From DSWT01 sp035415725 (GTDB lineage Bacteria; Chloroflexota; Anaerolineae; B4-G1; SLSP01), in assembly GCA_035415725.1 (NCBI GenBank), contig DAOOGN010000032.1, positions 1 to 36,542 of the forward strand: 36,542 bases of DNA. The letters run 5' to 3'. The notes beneath the pieces were generated by a model that was not told where the DNA came from, ran no database searches, and saw only the letters and a program-made list of their open reading frames with translations. Made by a program: the position numbers and the translations under genes. Shown here piece by piece: positions 1 through 7,599 of the stretch. The stretch's first letter is position 1, and each line of letters begins with the position of its first letter.

Positions 1-3000
1 ACGTCGCCGGCCTGAATCTCGAAATACCACACGCTGCGCCAGGCGTCGGGGACGTCGGCGCGATTGAGGAAGGACAGTTCCGACCAGATCGGTTCGGGCG
101 CGGTCGCGGGGTCGGTGTAGAGATGGGTGATGGTGATGCCGGGGACAGCGCCGAGAGTCACGCTGAGGTTGGTCAGGGTGACGCCGGTGTTGTTGTCGAG
201 CGCCACGCGGACGATGGCACGCTCGCCTGGCCCGAGCACGCTGCTGAAGAGCGTCTTGTCCTCACGCCCGCCGACGTAAGTGGTCCACACCAAATCGCCG
301 TAGCCCCAGCTCTTGATGAAAGGATCGTACTGTGTGGCGAAGTCGCGGGCGTCGTACTCGTCCCGGATTTTGTAGAGGAACATCAACGTGTCGCTGTAGA
401 CGCTCACCTGGAGCGGGCCGCCGGTTTTCTCGATGATGCCGTCGCTGCGCAATCCCTCGGCGACGTGCACGTGCGCATCGTAGACTTCGTAGCGGTTCGG
501 TCCGGCGATGGGCTGGCGGTACACGAGTCGCCCGCCATCGTGCAGTTTGAACTGGCCCTCGCGGTTGAAGGGGTAGTTTTCAATGGTCGCCGAGACGATG
601 AACGACGCCCACGAGCCGGGCGGGATCACCTGGCGGAAGTAGAGGTCGTCGTAGGCCACGCCCGTCGTCACGCTGAACAGCTCGCTCGTCCCCGGCCCCA
701 CGCTGCGCCACGCATTGTACCACGTCGCGCCCTGCGGCCCGATCTGGATCCCCAGTCCGTGGAAGAGAGGCAGGTCAATCAGGTTCTCGGCGGTGGGGAG
801 GGTCAGGTTGGAGTCGCCGATGTTGTAGGTTTTGCCCAACAACTGCAATTGCGCGTCGGCCAGGCGGGTGGGGATTTCGCGCACGAGCGTCTCGTGCGTC
901 CCGTCGCCGTCCAGGTCGGCCCACATCCCGAAGGTGACGGCGAAGCCGGCATGCTGTTCGCTGAGGGTGCCACAGGTGGCGCAGGAATCCCAGTCCCATA
1001 CATCGTAGAACGCGGCGCGGAGGGGCAGCGTGTAGGGACGCGACCACACGTCCTGCCAGGTCAGTTCCACTGGGGCGGGAGCTTGCGGGGCGTAGGCCTC
1101 GGCGTGGGGCAGGTACTCGCGGTAGGGCACGGGATAGTCGCCGGCCAGCACGTAGACCGAGCCGGCGTCGTAGGGCAGCACTACGGTGTTCTCACGCGGC
1201 GTTCCGTGGAAGCGCACCTCGCGTCCGAAAAGTTCTTGTGAATGGATGCCGTAGCGCACGGCGGGTTCTTCATACCAGTAGGCGGGGAAGTCGCCTAAAT
1301 CCCAGTGCAGCGGCAGGCAGGGGAGCAGCAGTTGTTCATTCACCACCGTGATCGCATCGGTATACGTCGGCGGGATGGTGACGAAGGAACCGTAATCGGT
1401 GATGGCGGTAGTCGCATGGAGCGATGGGTCGATGTGGATGCCATAGGTGCTGGTGAAGACGCAACGCGGGCGTTCCGCTTCCGGCAGCGCGCGCCAATCT
1501 GCCAGGGTGAGCGTCTGGGTGGGCGAGGTCGCGCCTGCCCACAGCGGATAATCCCGGCGCGCGTCCCAAAGATACGGCTCGTTCTTGATCCAGATCGTCT
1601 CGCCGTCGTTGGCGTTGAGGATGACATGCTGGTTGGCGATGTCCACGATGGGCGCGAGCAGGATGGTGTAGTCCGTCATCCCCAGTGAAGCGGCCGGCGT
1701 TTCTTCTTTGTTCTCCAGCGGCAGGGACACATCGAGATAGACGCCGTTGTCGGGGATGAGGAAGTAGCGGTCGCCCTCGATGTCGCGGTCGCCGACGAGG
1801 CGGGCCGCCATGCGCGCCGTGAGGACGAAGGGGCGATGGCGCGCGGTGGCAGGTTGTCCGTCGAGGTCGGTATAGTACAGTTCGCCGGTTGCAAACGTCC
1901 CGCTGCCCGCTGCCAGCGCCTGCGGGTCGGATTGTGCCTGATACGTCAGGGTGACGACGGCATGCGGCGCCGGGTTGCTCAATTCCCAGACGATGACCGT
2001 CTCGCCGTCGGAGGTGGTGTAGACGTCCGTGGGCGGCGGTGCTACTGTACCGGTGAGGGTATAGCCCGCGGCCACCTTCTCGGTGACGGTGGCGTCGCCG
2101 AGGGGGACGTCCCACAGGTTCTCGATCACCAGCGTGGCGCTCACGGGGACGCTTTCGTAGGCAGGGAAGGTGTGCGGATCGTAGGCGGGGTTCCAGGTCT
2201 GGATGGCGTCGCCGTAGAAATCGGCCCAGCCGGAAAGCGCGGCGAGCAGTGCATCCATGAAGAGTGGCAGTTGTGCGCGGCGGGTCGCGTCGGTGGGATG
2301 GCCGACGACGCCGATGACCTGGCCTGCGCCACAGGCCACGCGGATGATAGCCGGCACCGCGCCGCCCACGGCGTTGTTGAGTTCGGCGATCACGTCGATT
2401 CCTCCGCCGGTGGGGGAAAGACGGAGAACAGGATCATCGAGGATATACAGGCTGGTGGTGAGCCACGACCAGGCCAGCGGCGAAGCGGGCTGTACAACGG
2501 TGAGCCGGCCCTGGTTGGCGAAGGCGTCCTCGGCGTACAGTTGGATGGGCGTGTCGAGGTCTACCGTTATGTCCTCCGGCAACACGCCGGCCTGTTCTGC
2601 GATCCACAGGGCGGAGCCTTGCGCGTAGAGCGTTCCGCCCGCATTCACGAAGGCGGCTATCGCCTCCAGGGCGCCGGTCTCATGCAGGCGGTCGCGCACG
2701 GCGTCGCGGGCGTCGTTGCGGAAGGCGGGGATGATAAGGACGTCGTAGTCGGCCAGAGACGCGGCGGCGTCGGCTTCGGTCAGCACGGTGTAGGGGACGG
2801 CGTTGAGCAGGTAGCCTTCGAGCACCTGGCGGATGTCGGCCAGTTCCCACATTGCCATGACGTAGCCGTCGTCGATCTCGATGGGCACGGTGACCGTCGA
2901 ACGCAGCACGGCCACGCGCCCTGGAAACAGGGCGTAGGCGCGCGAAAGCGGCAGCGTTCCCGCCAACTCGAAGGCCGTGTACGGGTAAGGAGGCGTCGCG

Positions 3001-3284
3001 CCTTCGCCCGGCGGGACGTACAGATCGCCGGGCAGCGCCGGGCCGGGAATGAGCACGGTGCCGGTCAACGCATCGCTCTGCGCCAGACGATGCAAGCGCC
3101 CGCCGGCATACAGGCGCGCCAGCGGCAGCCGGTACGCCGCGCGTCCATCCGCCTGCCGCGCGCCAAGCGGAATGACTACGCCGCCGGGTTCAAGGTCGGC
3201 GGGGGCGGCGGAAAGCGAGAAGGTGAGGAGCAGGCCAAGGAGCAAAGGGATGAACACGACCAACGATAAGCGTTTGAGACGCAT
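1..3284 (-). CDS. Large secreted protein, unrecognised, C-terminus beyond window edge
   Basis: The frame is open from an ATG at 3284 to the left edge (1094 codons, no stop), so the gene is truncated only by the window. GGAGG at 3291-3295 lies 6 nt before the ATG. The protein starts with a clear signal peptide (MRLKRL, then a hydrophobic stretch ending FSLSAAPA, about residue 28). Residues about 130-350 look like a class I glutamine-amidotransferase-like/ThuA-like fold (DYDVLIIPAFRND, then FVNAGGTLYAQGS and GQVIGVVGHP). Residues about 375-460 resemble a DUF11/CARDB-type beta-sandwich (LVIENLWDVPLGDATVTEK). A CATC motif lies near residue 766 and a calcium-loop-like DLDGDGTHET near 790. The rest is beta-rich and unassigned. 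Secretion is well supported; domain names are inferred from motifs, and no enzymatic role is claimed. The opposite strand also carries long open frames, which are composition shadows. Confidence 0.8.
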   Translation of the reverse strand, partial: MRLKRLSLVVFIPLLLGLLLTFSLSAAPADLEPGGVVIPLGARQADGRAAYRLPLARLYAGGRLHRLAQSDALTGTVLIPGPALPGDLYVPPGEGATPPYPYTAFELAGTLPLSRAYALFPGRVAVLRSTVTVPIEIDDGYVMAMWELADIRQVLEGYLLNAVPYTVLTEADAAASLADYDVLIIPAFRNDARDAVRDRLHETGALEAIAAFVNAGGTLYAQGSALWIAEQAGVLPEDITVDLDTPIQLYAEDAFANQGRLTVVQPASPLAWSWLTTSLYILDDPVLRLSPTGGGIDVIAELNNAVGGAVPAIIRVACGAGQVIGVVGHPTDATRRAQLPLFMDALLAALSGWADFYGDAIQTWNPAYDPHTFPAYESVPVSATLVIENLWDVPLGDATVTEKVAAGYTLTGTVAPPPTDVYTTSDGETVIVWELSNPAPHAVVTLTYQAQSDPQALAAGSGTFATGELYYTDLDGQPATARHRPFVLTARMAARLVGDRDIEGDRYFLIPDNGVYLDVSLPLENKEETPAASLGMTDYTILLAPIVDIANQHVILNANDGETIWIKNEPYLWDARRDYPLWAGATSPTQTLTLADWRALPEAERPRCVFTSTYGIHIDPSLHATTAITDYGSFVTIPPTYTDAITVVNEQLLLPCLPLHWDLGDFPAYWYEEPAVRYGIHSQELFGREVRFHGTPRENTVVLPYDAGSVYVLAGDYPVPYREYLPHAEAYAPQAPAPVELTWQDVWSRPYTLPLRAAFYDVWDWDSCATCGTLSEQHAGFAVTFGMWADLDGDGTHETLVREIPTRLADAQLQLLGKTYNIGDSNLTLPTAENLIDLPLFHGLGIQIGPQGATWYNAWRSVGPGTSELFSVTTGVAYDDLYFRQVIPPGSWASFIVSATIENYPFNREGQFKLHDGGRLVYRQPIAGPNRYEVYDAHVHVAEGLRSDGIIEKTGGPLQVSVYSDTLMFLYKIRDEYDARDFATQYDPFIKSWGYGDLVWTTYVGGREDKTLFSSVLGPGERAIVRVALDNNTGVTLTNLSVTLGAVPGITITHLYTDPATAPEPIWSELSFLNRADVPDAWRSVWYFEIQAGD

Positions 3285-3342
3285 ACGACACCTCCAAATG
3301 AATTGCGAATGACGAGACCAGAATTTCTGGGACGAACTTGTA

Positions 3343-3351
3343 TGGTATACT
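3343..3351 (+). promoter_or_regulatory. Extended -10 promoter for the hicB-like gene
   Basis: TGG followed by TATACT (3346-3351) forms an extended -10 element. No good -35 hexamer is present. Transcription would begin near 3358, about 28 nt before the ATG at 3386, which also argues against an upstream ATG at 3338 as the true start. Confidence 0.45.
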
Positions 3352-3385
3352 GAATGAAAGACAATCTCCAGAAGTGGGAGGGAAA

Positions 3386-3562
3386 ATGATTCGAATACCT
3401 TATACCGGACAGTTGTTTGAAGAGGGCGATCAGATTGTGGCGTTGTGTCCTGAACTGAACGTTTCCAGCTTCGGCGATACTCCGCAGGCCGCTTTGACCG
3501 CTTTACAGGAAGCCGTGGAGCTATTCCTGGAAGAGTGCCAGCGTATGGGATGGGAACGTTAG
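3386..3562 (+). CDS. hicB: HicB-like antitoxin, orphan, probably C-terminally frameshifted
   Basis: This is a 58-residue protein starting MIRIPYTGQLFEEGD and containing VALCPELNVSS and EAVELFLEEC, the usual HicB/UPF0150 partial RNase H-like fold of an antitoxin that binds a HicA toxin. GGAGG at 3377-3381 favours the ATG at 3386. The frame ends MGWER-stop, but ATGGG is directly duplicated (3545-3549 and 3550-3554). Removing one copy continues the protein as MGTLEIVLEETNGRDEP to a stop at 3601-3603, giving about 70 residues with the tail I expect for this family. No HicA double-stranded-RNA-binding-like partner is seen on either side, so it is an orphan. The family call is fairly firm; the frameshift reading is inference. 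Confidence 0.7.
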   Translation: MIRIPYTGQLFEEGDQIVALCPELNVSSFGDTPQAALTALQEAVELFLEECQRMGWER

Positions 3563-3696
3563 AAATTGTGTTGGAAGAAACCAACGGCCGGGATGAGCCG
3601 TGAGCGGTATTTTGAGTTGTTGAAACAGGTGAAGTAATCGGATTTGATAAGGTGCTTGACGTCCTGCCCATCAAAGCGGGGCGTTTTTGTTCCACG

Positions 3697-3737
3697 CCAG
3701 GGCGCAGAATTTATCAAAGAAATTATCTGCGCCCCGG
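3697..3737. other. Hairpin between convergent hicB-like and amidase genes
   Basis: Arms at 3697-3708 and 3726-3737 form a 12-bp stem with one mismatch (CCaGGGCGCAGA type) around a 17-nt loop. It sits between convergent genes. Neither side has a U-run, so it is not a canonical intrinsic terminator. It may still protect or end both transcripts. Confidence 0.4.
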
Positions 3738-3747
3738 CGCCGCGTCG

Positions 3748-6700
3748 CTATTGCCGTATCACCAGCGGCAAGAAGACTGTGTCTGTTTGGTTGGTCACGG
3801 CCACGGTTTCATCAATCGAACCATCCTGCCCGTGATCAATGTACACCGTCATGTCGCCCTCCCCGTCCCATTCACCGTAGCTCAGATAATGCGTGTCCAG
3901 CGGCGCGATGTCCAGGTTGGTGTGCGCGAACTGGGTGGTGCTCTCCGCCCCCGCGAGTTGAATATCCACGCTGTAGACGCCGCTTTCGTCTTGCTGGTTG
4001 GTGAAGACCAGGTACTTACTGGCCGTATCCACCCCCAATGCCACCATTTGCCCCGAAATGACGTCCGCGCCCCGGATGGTGAATTGCCCGCTTTGCGCGC
4101 TGTCTTCCAGCAGCATGGTGAGAGTAGCTTCCTGATCGCGGCTGGCCTGATAAGCGATCTGATGGCCGTCAGGTGAAAGCGCCACGCGATCCTGGGTGGT
4201 TGCATCCAGCACGATACCTTCCACGGTTGCCGCGTGCCCTTCCCCAAAGAAGGACACCACCGGCGTTTCGGTCGTTGTGAGAATTTGCCCGTCCAGCAGC
4301 ACCGTGTAAGTGTCGCTCAACGGGAAGGTGTAAAATGGCTCCAGGGCCACATCGCCGCCAGCGTCAATGATGGCGACTGCGCCGGCATCGAGGTCGTTGA
4401 CCAACTTGTTGCCCACATAGCCGATTACACGCCCCTGCGAGTCGGAAATGCTGAGATGCGCCGCGCTATCGGTCCACACGCCCTCATAAGGGAAGCTGCC
4501 GATGGCGCGCTGATTGCCGCCGCACCACGGGCACGCCGGCGCGGCGCGATATTGGGAGACGGGAACAATCCCCAGGGTGTGCGTGCTGGCGTCGCCCTGC
4601 CAGGTGGCGCTGGCGAAGATTTGATAGCTCCAGGTGTTGCGCCCGGTATCCACCACCACATGCCGGTCAGCGTCATTGGGGTAGTTATTGTCGTAGACGT
4701 GAATCCAATAAACGCCGCCGCCCCGGTCGCTGATGGCGTAGGGCGTGATCGCGTGCCCGCTCATGCCGCCGTTCGGCTGCCGCTGCCGCACAAACAGGGT
4801 GGGTGGGTCGCCCGCGCCGTTGCTCAGGGCGACGCTCAATTGCCGCAGAATTTCCCTGGGGACGTTTTGCACGCTCTGTGCTTTGACATCCCGCACAGGA
4901 TTCGTCAACTGTTCCACAAAGTAATAGGCAATGTTGCGCCGCGCATTGGCAAGCGCCAGGTCGTAAGTCCGCGTTGCGCCGCTTTGAAAGTCGCCCGGAT
5001 TGGCAAACCCCTTGAAGAACAACAGGCTGGTAGACGCCATGCCGTCGCAATGGCCGCCCTTCATCGCGTTGTTCGCCGAGACGTTCCAGGCCACTGCCGC
5101 CGGCTTGGGGACGCAGACCCCGAAAACCATCCAACACACGGCGCTGTCGCCAAACATCCGCCGCATATCGCTGAGGGTGTAGTCGCTCAGTTTAACGCCG
5201 CCGTAGTTGTCAAAACTGTACCCATTGGGATTGGGACGGAAAGTACTGTCGGGCAGGCTGCCGGTGAAGTCCTGACCGCCGGCATCCGGCCCGACGCTTA
5301 CCGTGCGCTGCGCTGGGGAGAAGGTGTAGTAGTCCTTCTGCGGTGTGATCGTGTAACTGCCCGCGCTCAGATCGGTGAAAAGGTAGGCGCCGTTGGCATC
5401 CGTGGTGCTGTGCTGCCCGGTGTTGAGCGTCACCCGCACGCCGGAGAGCGCCGCGCTGCCCGATCCCGTGACGCGACCGGCGATGCTGTTGAGGCTCTGC
5501 GGCGTTGGCACGGTGTAGTCAATGCGGAGCTGAGGATGTTCCTGGCCGGGGCACTGGGCGGTGGTACACTCCCTGGAACGGAAGACGCCGCCGGACGCGG
5601 ACTCGTTGTTAGCCCAGAGCGTAACGCCGCGATTCGTGCTGCCCTGATACCACTGCTGCGCCAGCCCGGTGATGTCTAGCGTCTGCCAACCGGTCGCGCA
5701 ACTGAAGGAGGTTGACCCCACACTATTGCCCTTCGCAGGTTGCGCGTTCCAGGTGACGCCGTATTCATCCCAATCACCGGTGATCTCGTAGGCGGTGATG
5801 CCGTAACTGCCGGAACAACGCACGGCGTACTGGTTGAGCTGGACTTGCGCGCTGCTGACGCTCGCGCCGGCCGGCAAGGAGGGCAGGTCGAAGCGGATGT
5901 AGATGCGGGTTTGCGCCTTGCTGTAGGGCGTATCGTACCCCAGGTACAGGTTTTGTTGATTGCCGGGCGGAGTAGTGGGATAGCCGGCCTGGGCATACGT
6001 GTCCGCCGCCGCGTAACCATACACCGTCCCGGATGAAGCCGGCGGGCCATCCGTCGTCGCCGAAGCCGTGTTACTGTACCCGGAGTCGCCATAGGCATTG
6101 TAAGCGCGCACGCGGTAGTAATAAGTAGTGCTGCTGGATAAACCGCTGTTGGCGTGGCTGGTGACGTTCGCGCCGACGGTGGTGATCTGCTGCCAGTCGC
6201 TGCTGCCGTTGGGCGAACGTTCGATTTTGAAACCGCTCTCATCGCCGCTGTTGTCGTTCCAGGTGAGGTTGATTTGCACCGACGACGCGGCCGCGGCGTT
6301 GAGTCCGCTGGGCGCGGCCGGCGTCTGTGTGGGCGGCTGGGTGATGTTGGTGCAAGTGACGCCGTAGTAACTGCACACCCCCTTCACCAACGCCTCGGCG
6401 ACGAGTCGTTTGAAAGTCTCATCATGGAGCGCGTTGTTGTCGGGCGATTGCATATCCATAAAGGCCACTTCGATGAGGGCGGCCGGCATCCGCGCGTAGT
6501 GATTTTCGCCATACCCGCCGTTGGAGGCTTTGACGCCGCGATCGGTCCAACTGCCATTATAGCTGGCGCGGATGGCGTTGACGACGTTGCTGTTGACGGC
6601 TTGCGCCAAACTTTGCGCCGAGGCAACGCTATGATAGTCGCCGGTGGTATCGTACCAGGTCTCCGTGCCCGTGCCGCCCCCGCCGTTGTTGTGCAGGCTG

Positions 6701-7509
6701 ATGAGCAAGTCCGCGCCGTAGTGGTTCGCGCCGTAGGGACGGGCCATAATATCTTTGTTCAAATTGGTACTGCCGCTGTTCCAGACGCTACTCGGCAAGC
6801 CGATATACCACAGGTATTCGCGCGCAGCTTCGTACCAATGCGGGGAGCCGCTGGGACCGGTCGGGGTTTTATCCATCTGCCGCAGGTCAATCACTGTCGC
6901 CCCGACGTTTTCAAAGTATTGTGCGGCATACATCATGATTTCGGCATTGACCAAATCCTCACGGATGCCCCACCACTCGCCGCGTTGCCAGGCGTACGCG
7001 CCGTTATCGGTCTTGTCGTACAGACCGTGGCCGGGATTCAGCGCGATCTTCTTGCCGGACAGCGGCCCGGCGGCGGACGCTTGGAGTTCAAGCGGCGTCT
7101 CGGCCGGCGCAAACTCAGGCACCGCCATCCCCCAATGGTCGAGCGTCTGGCCTTCGATCTGGAAGGTGACGAAGTAGCTTTGGGAAAGCTGCAACTCCGC
7201 GTCGAGAGCTTGAGACAGTTGAGTAAAAACCGCCGGATCGAAGACGCCGTCATCCAGGATTTGGCGGTCGAAGTTGATGAGGATGGCTTCGCCTTCGAGG
7301 GTTACATCCAGAAGTTGGGCTCCACGGGATTGGACGAGGGGGTGGTGGGTGAGAAGGTTGGTGATTTGGGAAATGAGAGCATCTGGGTCAGGGTGTGTGG
7401 TGGCGGTTGCTGCCACATCTGACGCGGCAGCTAATGCCTTAGACCCCGGCAACCATACGTCGGCTAACATCGCGACAATTAAGACAATACTTCCGATTTG
7501 CTTCTTCAT
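3748..7509 (-). CDS. Secreted N-acetylmuramoyl-L-alanine amidase with Fn3, DNRLRE and cysteine-peptidase-like domains
   Basis: The start at 7509 (MKKQIGSIVL) is chosen for GGAG at 7515-7518, 5 nt upstream, and gives 1253 residues. Order: signal peptide 1-29; GerMN-like segment about 45-125; Amidase_3 domain about 152-385 with zinc ligands His161 (NPGH), Glu184 (REDLVN) and His273 (SLHNNG), and catalytic Glu347 (LIEVAF), all present; fibronectin type III about 398-487; DNRLRE-type domain about 495-665; carboxypeptidase-regulatory-like beta-sandwich about 675-750; then a domain about 755-965 with Cys821 (GGHCDGMAS), His919 (SGHAITPY) and Asp940/Asn941 (HVYDNN), which looks like a cysteine-peptidase triad. 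A beta-rich tail ends FLPLVIRQ. The amidase would cut stem peptides from peptidoglycan. The gene lies 90 bp downstream of the Rhs gene on the same strand, probably co-transcribed. Confidence 0.88.
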   Translation of the reverse strand: MKKQIGSIVLIVAMLADVWLPGSKALAAASDVAATATTHPDPDALISQITNLLTHHPLVQSRGAQLLDVTLEGEAILINFDRQILDDGVFDPAVFTQLSQALDAELQLSQSYFVTFQIEGQTLDHWGMAVPEFAPAETPLELQASAAGPLSGKKIALNPGHGLYDKTDNGAYAWQRGEWWGIREDLVNAEIMMYAAQYFENVGATVIDLRQMDKTPTGPSGSPHWYEAAREYLWYIGLPSSVWNSGSTNLNKDIMARPYGANHYGADLLISLHNNGGGGTGTETWYDTTGDYHSVASAQSLAQAVNSNVVNAIRASYNGSWTDRGVKASNGGYGENHYARMPAALIEVAFMDMQSPDNNALHDETFKRLVAEALVKGVCSYYGVTCTNITQPPTQTPAAPSGLNAAAASSVQINLTWNDNSGDESGFKIERSPNGSSDWQQITTVGANVTSHANSGLSSSTTYYYRVRAYNAYGDSGYSNTASATTDGPPASSGTVYGYAAADTYAQAGYPTTPPGNQQNLYLGYDTPYSKAQTRIYIRFDLPSLPAGASVSSAQVQLNQYAVRCSGSYGITAYEITGDWDEYGVTWNAQPAKGNSVGSTSFSCATGWQTLDITGLAQQWYQGSTNRGVTLWANNESASGGVFRSRECTTAQCPGQEHPQLRIDYTVPTPQSLNSIAGRVTGSGSAALSGVRVTLNTGQHSTTDANGAYLFTDLSAGSYTITPQKDYYTFSPAQRTVSVGPDAGGQDFTGSLPDSTFRPNPNGYSFDNYGGVKLSDYTLSDMRRMFGDSAVCWMVFGVCVPKPAAVAWNVSANNAMKGGHCDGMASTSLLFFKGFANPGDFQSGATRTYDLALANARRNIAYYFVEQLTNPVRDVKAQSVQNVPREILRQLSVALSNGAGDPPTLFVRQRQPNGGMSGHAITPYAISDRGGGVYWIHVYDNNYPNDADRHVVVDTGRNTWSYQIFASATWQGDASTHTLGIVPVSQYRAAPACPWCGGNQRAIGSFPYEGVWTDSAAHLSISDSQGRVIGYVGNKLVNDLDAGAVAIIDAGGDVALEPFYTFPLSDTYTVLLDGQILTTTETPVVSFFGEGHAATVEGIVLDATTQDRVALSPDGHQIAYQASRDQEATLTMLLEDSAQSGQFTIRGADVISGQMVALGVDTASKYLVFTNQQDESGVYSVDIQLAGAESTTQFAHTNLDIAPLDTHYLSYGEWDGEGDMTVYIDHGQDGSIDETVAVTNQTDTVFLPLVIRQ

Positions 7510-7599
7510 CACTGCTCCTTTGGTTGCACTATGACGCAATCTTGCCCACTTTCAGATCGTCCGATAATCTCAACTTGCATAGTGACTTTATTGCCACCA

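Noticed and set aside
123..3269. Long plus-strand open frames at 123-1241 and 1836-3269
   Set aside because: They are antisense to a continuous minus-strand frame with signal peptide and ribosome-binding site. Their translations are Arg/Gly/Val-rich with no recognisable motif.
3652..3745. HicA toxin after the hicB-like gene
   Set aside because: Short frames such as MSRERYFELLKQVK are too small and lack the GSHH-type motif of HicA.
4234..7422. Plus-strand frames of 481 and 422 codons opposite the amidase gene
   Set aside because: The minus strand encodes clear amidase, Fn3 and DNRLRE motifs through the same bases; the plus frames are composition shadows.
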